From positions 1 through 40,981 of the forward strand of contig SHUD01000020.1 of the NCBI GenBank assembly GCA_009697505.1: a stretch of 40,981 nt of DNA. The letters run 5' to 3'. A program made the position numbers and the translations under genes. Each line of letters begins with the position of its first letter. Position 1 is the first letter of the stretch. Positions 23,699 through 33,723 of this stretch are shown piece by piece. A model generated the notes under the pieces. The model did not search any database. It worked only from the letters and a program-made list of their open reading frames with translations, and was not told the DNA's origin. Source of the DNA: Bryobacterales bacterium. Its GTDB lineage: Bacteria; Acidobacteriota; Terriglobia; Bryobacterales; Bryobacteraceae.

Positions 23699-25003
23699 AT
23701 GCGTACAGTCGACCTGATCCACCGTAAGCGCGACGGCGAAGAACTGTCCAGCGAGGAAATCGCCGCTTTTGTAGACGGCTATACCAATGGCACGATTCCG
23801 GATTACCAGGCCTCCGCGTTCCTCATGGCCGTGTTTTTCTCCGGTATGACCGACCGCGAGGTCAGTTCGTTGACCGAGCGCATGGTGCAATCCGGCGAAA
23901 CCGTCGACCTCTCTTCCGTTCCCGGGGTCAAAGTGGACAAACACTCCACCGGCGGCGTGGGCGATAAGACCAGTTTGATTGCCGCGCCCCTGGCCGCGGC
24001 GGCGGGCGTCACCGTGCCCATGATCTCGGGCCGCGCTCTGGGACACACCGGCGGCACGCTGGACAAACTCGAATCCATTCCCGGCTTGCGCACCGATCTC
24101 ACGCTGGATGAGTTCCGCCAGCAGCTTGCGCAGCATCAGTTGGCGTTCATTGGACAGAGCGCGGAAATCGCGCCCGCCGACGCCAGGATTTACGCGTTAA
24201 GAGACGCCACCGCGACGGTGGAATCCATTCCCTTAATCGCCTCTTCCATCATGTCCAAGAAGCTCGCCGCGGGCCTGGACGCCATCATCCTGGATGTCAA
24301 AGTGGGTGCGGGCGCGTTCATGAAGCGGCAAGTCGACGCGCGCCGCTTGGCGCAGATGATGGTCGGTATCGGCCGCCGCATGGATAAGCGCGTGCAGGCC
24401 CTCATTACGGACATGAATCAGCCGCTCGGCTACGCCGTGGGCAACGCACTCGAAGTCATGGAAGTCTCGCAGACCCTGCAGAACGCCGGACCCACGGACC
24501 TGACGCGATTGTCGCTGGAGCTCGCCGCGCGCATGATCCACCTGGGCAAAGTTACGGCTACTTTGGACGAAGCCCGCGAGCTCGCTACTAAGAAACTGCT
24601 GGATGGCTCGGGCTACCGGAAGCTCAAGGAAGTGATCGCCGCGCAGGGCGGCAACCCGGCGGTGCTGGACCGCTTTGAACTGCTCCCCAACGCCACGGGA
24701 GCCCGCGAGATCAGCTCTCCGCGCCCCGGCTATATCAGCGCCATCGACGCGGAATACATCGGCCAGGCCTCGGCCATGATTGGCGCCGGCCGCGACACCA
24801 AGGAAGATTCCATCGATCCCGCCGTGGGCGTGATTCTGGAAGTCAAAGTCGGCCAGAAAGTCGACGCGGGCGGCGTCCTGTGCCGCCTCTACTACACGCG
24901 GGAAGACAATGTCGATGAGGCCGCGCAGTTGGTCGAAGACGCCTTCCGCATTTCATCGACCGCGCCGGAGAGCCGCGAACTGATCCTCGAAGTCGTCGGC
25001 TAG
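23699..25003 (+). CDS. pdp: pyrimidine-nucleoside / thymidine phosphorylase
   Basis: A 434-residue enzyme of the thymidine/pyrimidine-nucleoside phosphorylase family, splitting pyrimidine nucleosides with phosphate. [15 protein letters not shown] near residues 79-93 is the phosphate-binding signature. [20 protein letters not shown] near 113-132 and [17 protein letters not shown] follow. The C-terminal PYNP domain ([24 protein letters not shown]) is complete. It is first in an operon with a nucleoside transporter and a purine-nucleoside phosphorylase, so the set imports nucleosides and frees both kinds of base. Confidence 0.95.
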   Translation: MRTVDLIHRKRDGEELSSEEIAAFVDGYTNGTIPDYQASAFLMAVFFSGMTDREVSSLTERMVQSGETVDLSSVPGVKVDKHSTGGVGDKTSLIAAPLAAAAGVTVPMISGRALGHTGGTLDKLESIPGLRTDLTLDEFRQQLAQHQLAFIGQSAEIAPADARIYALRDATATVESIPLIASSIMSKKLAAGLDAIILDVKVGAGAFMKRQVDARRLAQMMVGIGRRMDKRVQALITDMNQPLGYAVGNALEVMEVSQTLQNAGPTDLTRLSLELAARMIHLGKVTATLDEARELATKKLLDGSGYRKLKEVIAAQGGNPAVLDRFELLPNATGAREISSPRPGYISAIDAEYIGQASAMIGAGRDTKEDSIDPAVGVILEVKVGQKVDAGGVLCRLYYTREDNVDEAAQLVEDAFRISSTAPESRELILEVVG

Positions 25004-25014
25004 CTGGAGCCGCG

Positions 25015-26241
25015 ATGGAGCGCTTCACGGGCTTCTCGGGCATCCTCGTAGTCCTCGCCATCGCGTACTTATTTTCCAGTAACCGCGGAGCCATCCAGCC
25101 GCGCGTCATCTATTGGGGTCTGGGGCTGCAAGCCGGCTTTGCGTTCCTGGTCCTCAAGACTCCGCTCTCCGATGGATTCAAGACGATTGGCGACGCCGTC
25201 AATCACCTGCTCGGATATTCGATTGAGGGCAGCAAGTTTGTCTTTGGCGATAAGTTGGGCGCGCCCAATGACCAATTCGGCGTGGTGTTCGCGTTTCAAG
25301 TCCTGCCCATCATCATTTTCATCGCGTCGCTTTTTTCGGTCTTGTACTACTTAGGTGTCATGCAAGGGTTCGTCCGCGCCGTGGCGGTCTTGATGCAGAA
25401 GGTCATGGGCACCAGCGGCGCGGAATCCACCAGCGTCGCCGCCAGCATCTTCATGGGGCAGACGGAAGCGCCCCTCACCATCCGGCCATTTCTCGCTGGT
25501 CTGACGCAGAGCGAACTGTTTACCATCATGACCAGCGGCATGGCCCACGTCTCGGGAGCCGTGATGGCGGCCTACGTGCTGATCGCGCACGTGGAGATCC
25601 GCCACCTGCTGACCGCCGTCATCATGACTTCACCCGCCACGCTGATGCTGGCGAAAATGCTGATGCCGGAAACGGAGAAACCCGCCACCATGGCCGGCGT
25701 GAAGATCGAAGTGGAAAAGCCCGGCGTGAATGTGATCGACGCCGCGGCGCGCGGCGCCGGCGACGGTCTGCACCTGGCTTTGAACATCGGCGCGATGCTG
25801 ATCGCCTTCATCGGCCTCATCGCACTGGTCAACGGAGGCCTGGAGGCCCTGCACGGCACGCGCTGGTTCGGCTGGCTCCCCGGCTCCATGCAGGAGATTC
25901 TGGGGCGCGTTCTCTCGCCCGTGGCATGGTTGCTCGGTGTCCGCTGGGACGATTGCGCGGCCGTCGGCAACTTATTGGGCACGCGTTTCATCCTCAACGA
26001 ATTCGTGGCTTTCGTGGATCTGGGCAAGATGGGCTCCTCGCTCGACCCCAAGTCTTTCGTGATCGCCACCTATGCGCTGTGCGGTTTTGCTAACCTGAGT
26101 TCGATCGCCATTCAGGTCGGAGGCTTGGGGGCCTTGGCGCCGTCCCGCAAGTCCGATGTCGCCCGGCTCGGGCTGAAGGCGGTAGCGGCGGGAACCATGG
26201 CTAATTTCATGTCCGCCTGTATTGCGGGGATGTTATTGTGA
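25015..26241 (+). CDS. nupC: concentrative nucleoside transporter (NupC/CNT family)
   Basis: A 408-residue inner-membrane transporter with the CNT fold: an N-terminal three-helix part, then the gate and transport domains. Family motifs are [13 protein letters not shown] near residues 150-162, SGAVMAAYV, and [15 protein letters not shown] near 322-336 for nucleoside and cation binding. It imports nucleosides using a proton or sodium gradient. It lies 11 bases after the phosphorylase gene with GGAG before its ATG. Its TGA overlaps the GTG of the next gene (GTGA, 26238-26241), so translation is coupled. Confidence 0.95.
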   Translation: MERFTGFSGILVVLAIAYLFSSNRGAIQPRVIYWGLGLQAGFAFLVLKTPLSDGFKTIGDAVNHLLGYSIEGSKFVFGDKLGAPNDQFGVVFAFQVLPIIIFIASLFSVLYYLGVMQGFVRAVAVLMQKVMGTSGAESTSVAASIFMGQTEAPLTIRPFLAGLTQSELFTIMTSGMAHVSGAVMAAYVLIAHVEIRHLLTAVIMTSPATLMLAKMLMPETEKPATMAGVKIEVEKPGVNVIDAAARGAGDGLHLALNIGAMLIAFIGLIALVNGGLEALHGTRWFGWLPGSMQEILGRVLSPVAWLLGVRWDDCAAVGNLLGTRFILNEFVAFVDLGKMGSSLDPKSFVIATYALCGFANLSSIAIQVGGLGALAPSRKSDVARLGLKAVAAGTMANFMSACIAGMLL

Positions 26242-26999
26242 GCCACGTTGGCATCGTTCTGGGCAGCGGCCTCGGCGCCTTCGCTGATACTCTTGAGAAT
26301 CGCTTCGCAACCAGTTATTCGGAAATCGCGGGCTGGCCTTTGTCCACGGCGGCCGGCCACGTCGGCAAACTGGTGACAGGCCGGGTCGCCGGCACGGACG
26401 TTGTGGTTCTCTCCGGCCGCGCGCATTGCTACGAGGGTTACACGGCGGCGCAGGTTGTTTTCGGGATCCGCGAACTGGCTAGGCGCGGTGTCACCAGCCT
26501 GATTGTCACCAATGCCGCGGGCGGCATCAATTCGAGCTACCGCACCGGAGATCTGGTCTTGATCTCGGATCACATCAACCTCACCGGCGCCAATCCCCTG
26601 GTCGGCCCTAATGACGAATCCTTGGGCCCGCGCTTCCCGGATATGACGGAAGCCTACTCGCCTGCGTACCGCGCGCTTGCGAGGCAGGCCAGCGTGGAGC
26701 TGGGGCTGGAGTTGAAGGAAGGAGTCTACGCGGGCGTGCTGGGGCCGAGTTACGAAACCCCCGCCGAGATCCGCTTCCTGCGGACGATTGGAGCCGACCT
26801 GGTGGGCATGTCCACAATCCACGAAGTGATCGCCGCGAATCACCTGAGCATAAAGGTTCTTGGCATCTCCTGCGTGACCAACATAGCCGCGGGGATCCTG
26901 CCGCAAAAGCTCGTCCACCAGGAAGTGCTGGATACCGCCGCCGCCGTGCGCGATACGCTGATCAAGCTGCTGAGTGCGATCGTCCCGCGGCTGGGCTAA
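26238..26999 (+). CDS. punA: purine-nucleoside phosphorylase (trimeric type)
   Basis: A 253-residue enzyme of the PNP/MTAP family. [13 protein letters not shown] begins the protein, GRAHCYEGY is the phosphate/substrate loop, [25 protein letters not shown] is mid-protein, and [34 protein letters not shown] is the base-binding region. It is slightly shorter than typical 270-290-residue trimeric PNPs at the N-terminus, but all core motifs are present. It phosphorolyses purine nucleosides imported by the upstream transporter. A GTGA overlap couples it to that gene, and a long hairpin follows the stop. Confidence 0.94.
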   Translation: MSHVGIVLGSGLGAFADTLENRFATSYSEIAGWPLSTAAGHVGKLVTGRVAGTDVVVLSGRAHCYEGYTAAQVVFGIRELARRGVTSLIVTNAAGGINSSYRTGDLVLISDHINLTGANPLVGPNDESLGPRFPDMTEAYSPAYRALARQASVELGLELKEGVYAGVLGPSYETPAEIRFLRTIGADLVGMSTIHEVIAANHLSIKVLGISCVTNIAAGILPQKLVHQEVLDTAAAVRDTLIKLLSAIVPRLG

Positions 27000-27056
27000 C
27001 CCGGGACGGTACACTCAAACAGCAATTTCTTTGGTGAGTGAGTGTACTGTCCCGGG
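27000..27056. terminator. long bidirectional hairpin between convergent operons
   Basis: 27000-27017 pairs with 27039-27056 in an 18-bp stem with a single G-T mismatch and a 21-base loop. It lies between the punA stop and the ppdK stop. The T tract is short (TTTCTGTT) on the plus strand, so it acts either as a terminator or as a 3'-end stabiliser for both transcripts. Confidence 0.75.
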
Positions 27057-27062
27057 TTTCTG

Positions 27063-29804
27063 TTACGCCGTGCGCATGCTTTCCGACTTGTCGCTACCGG
27101 AAATGGCCGCCTGTGCCGCCGCCAGCCGCGCGATCGGAATACGGTACGGCGAGCACGAAACGTAGTTCATGCCCACGCGGTAGCAGTATTCGACCGAGCT
27201 CGGGTCGCCGCCATGCTCGCCGCAGATGCCGATTTCGAGATCGGGACGGGTCTTGCGGCCCAGCTTAATGCCCATCTCGATGAGCAAGCCAACGCCTTCC
27301 TGGTCGATGGCGGCAAACGGATCGGCCTTGAAGATTTTGAGGTTCTCGTATTCCTTGGAGAACTTCGTGTAGTCGTCGCGCGAGAGGCCCATTACGGTCT
27401 GCGTGAGGTCGTTGGTGCCGAAACTGAAGAATTCCGCGGTTTGCGCAATCTGATCCGCCAGGAGTGCCGCGCGCGGGATCTCGATCATGGTGCCCACCAA
27501 ATAGTGCTGCTTCTTCAAGCCAGCTTTCTCCAGAACTTCGTTAGCGACATCCACCACAATCTTCTTCTGGTTTTCGAATTCCTGCGCGGAACCCGCCAGC
27601 GGAATCATCACTTCGGGGATGACCTTGATGCCCTTCTTGGCCACCAAAACCACGGCTTCAAAGATCGCGCGCGCTTGCATTTCCGTGATCTCGGGATAGG
27701 TGATGCCCAACCGGCAGCCACGGTGGCCCAGCATGGGATTGAACTCATGCAATTCTTCGACGCGGCGCAGCAACTCGGGGAGCCGTTTCTTCAGGTCTCC
27801 CACCTTTATGCCGTACCTCTCCGCCATTTTCCGCTTGAGTTTGGTTGGGACCTGCGGCAGGCGCGCCAAATCCACCATCAGTTCTTCGCGCTTGGGGAGA
27901 AATTCATGCAGGGGAGGATCCAGGGTGCGAATCACCACCGGCAGACCGTCCATGGCCGTGAACAAGCCCACGAAGTCTTTCCGCTGGACCGGCAGCAGCT
28001 TCTGCAGGCCTTTGCGCCGCGTCTTCTCGTCGCGTGCCAGAATCATGGCTTGCACGTGCCGGATGCGGTCGCCGGTGAAGAACATATGCTCGGTCCGGCA
28101 CAGCCCGATTCCTTCGGCGCCAAACATGCGCGCGACTTTGGCATCGCGAGGAACGTCGGCGTTGGCGCGTACACCAAAGCTGCCGCGGAACTCATCGGCC
28201 CACTTCATCAACTTGCCGAAGTAAGAGGAATTCGGATCCGGCTCGTGGGTCTGGGCTTTGCCCAGGTACACGTTGGCGGTGGTACCGTCGACCGAGATCC
28301 AGTCGCCTTCCTTCACAGTGATCGTCTTGCCACCCACGGTGGCGGTGAACGCCTTGGCGTGCTGGCTGATGTTGATGGAGCCCGCGCCCACCACGCAAGG
28401 GCGTCCCATGCCGCGGGCCACCACGGCCGCATGGCTGGACTTGCCGCCCACCGCGGTTAGAATGCCCCTGGCGACGTCCATGCCATGGATGTCATCCGGC
28501 GTGGTTTCCTTACGCACCAGGATCACCGGCCCGCGGATCGCCAGTTCCACGGCATCTTCCGCGCTGAAGGCGGCACGACCAACAGCTGCTCCGGGAGAAG
28601 CCGCGATCCCGTTGGCTATGAGCGGAAGCGACTTGAGCGAAGCGGCATTGAAGACCGGGTGCAGAAGTTGATCGAGTTGCGCCGGAGCCACGCGTAGCAC
28701 GGCTTCCTTCTTATCGATCATGCCCTCTTCCTTCATTTCAATCGCGATGCGGACCGCCGCCTGACCCGTACGCTTGCCGTTGCGGGTTTGCAGCATGTAG
28801 AGCGTGCCGTCTTCGATGGTGAATTCGAAGTCCTGCATGTCGCGGTAGTGTTGTTCCAAGCTGTTGGTGATCTGGCGCAGTTGCTTGTAAGCCGCCGGCA
28901 TGACTTTTTCCAGGTCATGAATGGGTTGCGGCGTGCGGATGCCCGCCACCACGTCTTCGCCCTGCGCGTTCACCAGGAACTCGCCGTAGAAAACCTTTTC
29001 GCCGGTCGCGGGGTCGCGCGTGAAGCCGACACCGGTGGCCGAGGTATCGCCCAGATTTCCGAACACCATCGCCTGGACGTTGGCCGCGGTGCCGATTTCA
29101 TCCGGGATCTTCTCCATCTTGCGATAGTAGGCCGCCTTGGGATTCCACCAGGAGCGGAACACGGCGTCGCGCGACATGGCGAGCTGCACGTGGGCGTCCT
29201 GCGGAAAGGGCTTCTTGGTCTCTTTCAGGACCAGCTTCTTGTAATCGACAAGGATGGAGCGCAAATCGTCGTCGGTGAGGTCCGTATCCAGCTTCACCTT
29301 GGCCTTGTGCTTGCGCGCGTCGAAGATGTGATCGAACTTCTCCATGTGGATGTCGAGCGCCACTTGGCCGAACATTTGGATGAATCTGCGATAAGAGTCG
29401 TAAGCGAAGCGCGGATTGCCGGTGAGCGCGGCCAGGCCTTCGGTAGTCTCGTCGTTTAAGCCCAGGTTGAGAATCGTGTTCATCATGCCCGGCATGGAGA
29501 ACTTGGCGCCGGAACGCACGCTCAGCAGCAGCGGGTTCTTGGGATCGCCCAGCTTCTTCCCGATCAGCACTTCGAGTTTGGCCAGCGCCGCCAGTGCCTG
29601 CTTATTGATTTCGTCGGGAACCCGGTTGCCGTTCTGAAAGTAGATATTGCAGACTTCCGTCGAAATGGTGAAGCCGGGAGGCACCGGCACTCCGGCGCGG
29701 CACATCTCGGCGAGCCCGGCGCCCTTACCACCGAGAATCTCCTTCATCTTTCCGTCGCCATCAGCGGTGCCTCCGCCGAAGCCGTAAACGTAATTCTTAG
29801 CCAT
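27063..29804 (-). CDS. ppdK: pyruvate, phosphate dikinase
   Basis: A 913-residue PPDK, interconverting pyruvate + ATP + phosphate with PEP + AMP + PPi. The N-terminal ATP-grasp domain begins VYGFGGGTADGD and has GGKGAGLAEMC near residues 24-34. The phosphohistidine domain has GGKSSHAAVVARGMGRPCV near 453-471. The C-terminal TIM barrel has EGIGLCRTEHMFF and the catalytic Cys in GICGEHGGDPSSVEYC. Length is normal. It follows glyS by 4 bases as the last gene of the recO-glyQ-glyS-ppdK operon. The dedicated regulatory kinase (PpsR/DUF299), adjacent in some genomes, is not here. Confidence 0.97.
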   Translation of the reverse strand: MAKNYVYGFGGGTADGDGKMKEILGGKGAGLAEMCRAGVPVPPGFTISTEVCNIYFQNGNRVPDEINKQALAALAKLEVLIGKKLGDPKNPLLLSVRSGAKFSMPGMMNTILNLGLNDETTEGLAALTGNPRFAYDSYRRFIQMFGQVALDIHMEKFDHIFDARKHKAKVKLDTDLTDDDLRSILVDYKKLVLKETKKPFPQDAHVQLAMSRDAVFRSWWNPKAAYYRKMEKIPDEIGTAANVQAMVFGNLGDTSATGVGFTRDPATGEKVFYGEFLVNAQGEDVVAGIRTPQPIHDLEKVMPAAYKQLRQITNSLEQHYRDMQDFEFTIEDGTLYMLQTRNGKRTGQAAVRIAIEMKEEGMIDKKEAVLRVAPAQLDQLLHPVFNAASLKSLPLIANGIAASPGAAVGRAAFSAEDAVELAIRGPVILVRKETTPDDIHGMDVARGILTAVGGKSSHAAVVARGMGRPCVVGAGSINISQHAKAFTATVGGKTITVKEGDWISVDGTTANVYLGKAQTHEPDPNSSYFGKLMKWADEFRGSFGVRANADVPRDAKVARMFGAEGIGLCRTEHMFFTGDRIRHVQAMILARDEKTRRKGLQKLLPVQRKDFVGLFTAMDGLPVVIRTLDPPLHEFLPKREELMVDLARLPQVPTKLKRKMAERYGIKVGDLKKRLPELLRRVEELHEFNPMLGHRGCRLGITYPEITEMQARAIFEAVVLVAKKGIKVIPEVMIPLAGSAQEFENQKKIVVDVANEVLEKAGLKKQHYLVGTMIEIPRAALLADQIAQTAEFFSFGTNDLTQTVMGLSRDDYTKFSKEYENLKIFKADPFAAIDQEGVGLLIEMGIKLGRKTRPDLEIGICGEHGGDPSSVEYCYRVGMNYVSCSPYRIPIARLAAAQAAISGSDKSESMRTA

Positions 29805-29808
29805 GATT

Positions 29809-31740
29809 TTACTTTTGGTCTCCTGAGGTAACGATCTCCGAGAAATCGGCGATCGTTGAAAATTCGGTTAATAAATTGTGCAGTAACGTTAGCCGGTTGT
29901 CGCGCACGCGCTCGACTTTCGCGTTCACCAGCACTTTATCGAAAAACGTGTCGACCGGTGGACGCAGAGTAGCAATCCGCGCCAGCGCCTCCTGGTAGGT
30001 CGACGTCCGGGCCGCGTCACTGACTTGGACGAAACCCGCATGCAGTGCTTTCTCCGGGCCGTCTTCGAGAAGCCCTTGATCCAGAACCTGCGTGGGTTCG
30101 AAGTCCGCCTGCTTGAGGATGTTGCGGATGCGCTTGAAGCTGGCCGCCAACGGCTCAAAGTTCTCGGTGGGCCGGACGGCAGCGAGCGCGGTGAGCCGCG
30201 CTTCGACGTCGGATAGCGTTCCGCAGCCCGAAGCCAGCACCGCGTTTACTTCGTCATATTTGAAACCGCGCACTTCGCGGAAGTAATACTGGATGCGGTC
30301 GAGCAGGAAACCGCGAAGATCGCCAGTCACCAGATCGTCGAGCTTGTAGTGAAGCTTGGCCTCCACCAGGATCTTGACCACGCCCTGCGCCGCGCGCCGC
30401 AGAGCAAATGGATCTTTGGATCCCGTTGGAACCAGCCCGATGCGGAAGCACTGCACCAACGTGTCGAGCTTGTCGGCCAAGGCCACGACTTGCCCGTCGG
30501 GGGTGGAAGGGATCGAATCTTCCATGCTGACGGGCTTGTAGTGCTCGTAGATGGCCTGAGCGGTTTCCTTGGGTTCGTTTCGTAATTTCGCGTAGAGACC
30601 GCCGACCACACCCTGCAAATCCGTGAATTCCTTGACCATCTCCGTGGTCAGGTCACACTTGGCGAGCAAGGCGGCGCGCTGGGCGTCTTCACTGCCACCC
30701 AACTCGCGCACCAGATCAACTACCCGTTTGGTTTTCTCCAGATACGAACCTAACTTGGCCTGGAAGGTAACCTTGGCCAGATCGTCAACGCGTTGAGCGA
30801 GCGTGCGTTGCTGATCGACATCCCAGAAGAAGCGCGCGTCGTTGAAGCGGGCGCGCAGGACGCGCTCATTACCCTTCTTGACCAGGCCCTCAGGGTCGCC
30901 CGCGGTATTCATCACCGCCACGAAATGCGGGGCGAGCTGGCCGGGCGCGGACTCCACCGAGAAATATTTCTGGTGATGGCGCATCACGGTGGTTAAGACT
31001 TCGGCGGGGAGTTCAAGATAGGCCGGATCGAAGTCACCTTTGATGGCTGCCGGAAATTCCGTGATGTAGGTGAGGGTTTCGAGCAGATCCGCGTCGGGCT
31101 TGGCGCCGAGTGCCGCCGTTTCGATGCGGATCTTGCCGCGGCGCTCTTCAGCGGAGAGGAGGACGAAATTGCTACGCAGCTCGGTCTCGTAGTTGTCAAA
31201 CGTTACTGGAACTGAGGGTGCGCCGAGAATGCGATGGCCTCGCGTGATATTGTCGCTCTTTACCCCGGCGATTTCAAACGGAATGATGACGTTGTCCAAC
31301 AGAGCCACGATCCAGCGGATGGGACGGATAAAGCGAGGGCCGGTCTTGCCGCCGATCCAGTACATCGTCTTGGGCCACTGGAGGCCAAGGATAGTGGTGG
31401 GGAGCGATTCAGCCAGGATGTCGCGCACGGCACGGCCTGGTACGTTCTTGCGTAGTTCGTAATAATCGCCCACCTTGGTCATGGCTGAGAGATCGACGCC
31501 CTGTTTCTTGGCGAATCCGGCAGCGGCTTTGTCACCGGCGGAAACCGGCGGACCCTTGATGACCTGCACTTCGTCGGGCGTGCGCTCGGGGAGTCCGGTG
31601 GCGCGGACGACGAGACGCCGCGGAGTCGCGTCCACTTGCGGGGCCGCGCCGAACAGAGGCATCGCGGCTAGCTGGTTGAGCGCGCCTGGAATCATCCAGT
31701 GCGGGATTTCTTCGGTGCCGATTTCGAGGAGGAAGTTCAT
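29809..31740 (-). CDS. glyS: glycyl-tRNA synthetase beta subunit
   Basis: A 643-residue beta subunit of the bacterial alpha2-beta2 glycyl-tRNA synthetase. It starts [23 protein letters not shown], the family's signature N-terminus, and contains [20 protein letters not shown] and [11 protein letters not shown] (HD-like domain). The C-terminal anticodon-binding region ends [19 protein letters not shown]. It is a little shorter than the 689-residue E. coli protein, with no obvious missing domain. Its ATG overlaps the glyQ stop by four bases, giving coupled synthesis of equal subunits. Confidence 0.96.
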   Translation of the reverse strand: MNFLLEIGTEEIPHWMIPGALNQLAAMPLFGAAPQVDATPRRLVVRATGLPERTPDEVQVIKGPPVSAGDKAAAGFAKKQGVDLSAMTKVGDYYELRKNVPGRAVRDILAESLPTTILGLQWPKTMYWIGGKTGPRFIRPIRWIVALLDNVIIPFEIAGVKSDNITRGHRILGAPSVPVTFDNYETELRSNFVLLSAEERRGKIRIETAALGAKPDADLLETLTYITEFPAAIKGDFDPAYLELPAEVLTTVMRHHQKYFSVESAPGQLAPHFVAVMNTAGDPEGLVKKGNERVLRARFNDARFFWDVDQQRTLAQRVDDLAKVTFQAKLGSYLEKTKRVVDLVRELGGSEDAQRAALLAKCDLTTEMVKEFTDLQGVVGGLYAKLRNEPKETAQAIYEHYKPVSMEDSIPSTPDGQVVALADKLDTLVQCFRIGLVPTGSKDPFALRRAAQGVVKILVEAKLHYKLDDLVTGDLRGFLLDRIQYYFREVRGFKYDEVNAVLASGCGTLSDVEARLTALAAVRPTENFEPLAASFKRIRNILKQADFEPTQVLDQGLLEDGPEKALHAGFVQVSDAARTSTYQEALARIATLRPPVDTFFDKVLVNAKVERVRDNRLTLLHNLLTEFSTIADFSEIVTSGDQK

Positions 31741-32615
31741 CCTGCCCCCTGTTGATCGACCCAGATTTTGGCGGTTCCCACTGCGAGATCGCGCACTCGC
31801 TTGATGACGCCGACACGCTCGGTGACGGAGATGGCGCCGCGCGCGTCGAGCAGATTAAACAGATTCGAACACTTCAGCACCTGATCGTAAGTCGGCAGCA
31901 CAGGAAAGCGTTTCTTGTCGGGATAGTCTTCGTATTTGGCGAGCAGTTCCTTGCACTCGGCTTCATGCTCGGCAAACAGGCGCCAGAGGCGGTCCACGTT
32001 GGCCGTCTCAAAGTTGTAGACCGAGAACTGAAGCTCGTCGGCCAGGCGCACGTCGGAGTACTTGACGCCTTTGGTCCACTCAATGTCGTAGACGCTCTCG
32101 ACGCCTTGCAAAAACGCGGTCAGGCGCTCCAGGCCGTACGTAATTTCGGCAGGCACCAGTTCCAGGTCGATTCCGCCGCATTGCTGGAAGTAAGTGAACT
32201 GGGTGATCTCCATGCCGTCGAGCATCACCTGCCAGCCGATGCCCCAGGCGCCGAGCGTGGGCGATTCCCAGTTGTCTTCTTCAAACTTGATGTCGTGCTT
32301 GGAGAGATCGATGCCGATGGCTTCCAGGCTCCCCAGGTATTGGTCCAGGATGTCGTCGGGCGTGGGCTTCAGGATCACCTGCAATTGCTGGTGCTTGTAC
32401 AGGCGGTTGGGGTTCTCTCCGTAGCGTCCGTCAGCGGGGCGGCGGCTGGGCTGCACGTAGGCGACGCGGTACGGTTTGGGGCCGAGCACGCGCAGGAACG
32501 TCTCCGGACACATGGTACCGGCGCCGACCTCGACGTCATAGGGTTCCTGAATGATGGCGCCGCGTTCATCCCAGTAGCGCTTTAACTTGAACAGAGTTTG
32601 CTGAAAGGAATCCAT
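31737..32615 (-). CDS. glyQ: glycyl-tRNA synthetase alpha subunit
   Basis: A 292-residue class II synthetase alpha subunit. It opens [12 protein letters not shown] and has [16 protein letters not shown] near residues 31-46. [28 protein letters not shown] is motif 2 near 54-81, and [19 protein letters not shown] is near 127-145. The conserved active-site residues are intact. It forms glycyl-adenylate and works only with GlyS. It lies 15 bases after recO and overlaps glyS by four bases. Confidence 0.97.
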   Translation of the reverse strand: MDSFQQTLFKLKRYWDERGAIIQEPYDVEVGAGTMCPETFLRVLGPKPYRVAYVQPSRRPADGRYGENPNRLYKHQQLQVILKPTPDDILDQYLGSLEAIGIDLSKHDIKFEEDNWESPTLGAWGIGWQVMLDGMEITQFTYFQQCGGIDLELVPAEITYGLERLTAFLQGVESVYDIEWTKGVKYSDVRLADELQFSVYNFETANVDRLWRLFAEHEAECKELLAKYEDYPDKKRFPVLPTYDQVLKCSNLFNLLDARGAISVTERVGVIKRVRDLAVGTAKIWVDQQGAG

Positions 32616-32630
32616 GGGGAAACGGGGAAT

Positions 32631-33266
32631 CTAGAGAGCCTCCAACAACGGTACGGTTAAGAAGCGGCGCTCGGCGTGCTGCTCCATGGTGCGGATCAGG
32701 ACGCGGCGCAAGTCGCTGGCGGTGGCCTTGGACCATTCGCGCGGAGTCAGCGCCGCAATCGGCTTCTCGAACATTTCATGCACGATTTCGGCGGTCTCTT
32801 CGCTGACGCGGGCTTCGGGCCAGATGCCGATGAGGCGGACGGTCCAGACCGAAAAATATGTTACTGCCACCCACGGGTTACCGCTCTCGCGCAGATACGC
32901 TAGCACCGCCACCAGCAGGCGGAAGAACTTTTCATTCGGCTCGTTGGCCGGCAGCACTTGTTCGGTGACCTCTGTGAAGTAATCCAGCACCACGTTCATT
33001 TCATATTCGGACTGCAATCCGAACTGCGATTCGATTAACTCGCAGCCGGACAGACTGACCAGCTCGGCATTCTCCCTTTGGAAGTACGCCATGCGGACCC
33101 GGGACAGCCGCTCCAGCCCCGATCCAAAGGGGCTTTTCGGCCGGCGGGCGCGCCGGGCAACTCCACGCAGTTTCCCCAGATCACGGGTCAGGAAACTGAC
33201 GACCAGGTCCGCTTCCCGGAAAGGGTATGTGCGCAGGACGAAGGTCTCGCTCACCCGCGCAGGCAT
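32631..33266 (-). CDS. recO: DNA repair protein RecO
   Basis: A 211-residue RecO, the mediator that loads RecA onto SSB-covered DNA with RecR. The N-terminal OB fold begins ARVSETFVLRTYPFREADLVVSFLTRDLGKLRGVARRARRPKS near residues 3-45. The helical C-terminal domain follows. The zinc-finger cysteines found in some RecO proteins are absent. The protein is somewhat short (usually 220-250 residues) at the C-terminus. It is first in the glyQ-glyS-ppdK operon, an arrangement known in other phyla. A decayed copy of its first ~22 codons lies 110 bp upstream (33376-33448). Confidence 0.94.
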   Translation of the reverse strand: MPARVSETFVLRTYPFREADLVVSFLTRDLGKLRGVARRARRPKSPFGSGLERLSRVRMAYFQRENAELVSLSGCELIESQFGLQSEYEMNVVLDYFTEVTEQVLPANEPNEKFFRLLVAVLAYLRESGNPWVAVTYFSVWTVRLIGIWPEARVSEETAEIVHEMFEKPIAALTPREWSKATASDLRRVLIRTMEQHAERRFLTVPLLEAL

Positions 33267-33375
33267 AGACTAATGCAATATCTCAGGGTAACATGCGGGG
33301 CGGTATGGCGGAATGCACAATCCGTTTACCGATTAGACCCAATCGTCAAAGCAGCGCTCGAAGGTCGGCTGTTAT

Positions 33376-33448
33376 GACTAAGGTCCGTTTCCCAGAAAGG
33401 GTGCTGGGCCGGAATGTAGGTTTCGCTAACCCGCGCAGGCGTAAACTA
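33376..33448 (-). pseudogene. decayed duplicate of the recO start region
   Basis: This stretch aligns with 33201-33272 (5' end of recO) over its full length with one gap; about 55 of 73 positions agree by eye. Read on the minus strand it encodes PARVSETYIPAQHPFWETDLS against PARVSETFVLRTYPFREADLV of RecO, but the start codon is ACG and no frame continues. It is a non-functional partial duplication in the same orientation as recO, immediately before hicB. Confidence 0.7.
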
Positions 33449-33452
33449 CCAC

Positions 33453-33458
33453 TACAAT
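33453..33458 (+). promoter_or_regulatory. -10 element (TACAAT) deciding the hicB start
   Basis: TACAAT overlaps an ATG at 33457 and lies 7 bases before a second in-frame ATG at 33466. The second ATG is therefore the likely start of a leaderless message. Confidence 0.5.
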
Positions 33459-33465
33459 GAAGGTA

Positions 33466-33720
33466 ATGAAGCGCCCAAATGCCAAAGCTTTTTCGTACTC
33501 GATCTACTACGAGCAAGCCCCGGAAGGCGGCTTTGTAGCGTTAGTTCCCGCTTTGCCTGGCTGCCATACCCAGGGAGAGACGTTGGAAGAGGCGGAGCGC
33601 AATGTCAAAGAGGCGATTGCGTTGTATCTGGAAAGTCTCGTCGCCCACGGGGAACCGATTCCTGAGGAAGGGAAATCGTTCCAGAGCAGAGTGACGATCT
33701 CGGTTCCGGCTCCCGCTTGA
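33466..33720 (+). CDS. hicB: HicB-family antitoxin
   Basis: An 84-residue HicB of the short type, a partial RNase H-like fold. The segment FVALVPALPGCHTQGETLEEAERNVKEAIALYLESL near residues 23-58 is the family core. It normally binds and neutralises the HicA ribonuclease and represses its own promoter. No separate DNA-binding domain is attached. The start at 33466 is preferred to 33457 because a TACAAT box overlaps the latter. The hicA remnant starts three bases after the stop (antitoxin-first order). The antitoxin is intact while its toxin is frameshifted. Confidence 0.9.
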   Translation: MKRPNAKAFSYSIYYEQAPEGGFVALVPALPGCHTQGETLEEAERNVKEAIALYLESLVAHGEPIPEEGKSFQSRVTISVPAPA

Positions 33721-33723
33721 ACC

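Noticed and set aside
27042..28460. 472-codon plus-strand open frame opposite ppdK
   Set aside because: Antisense shadow of a highly conserved gene. The translation matches no family I know.
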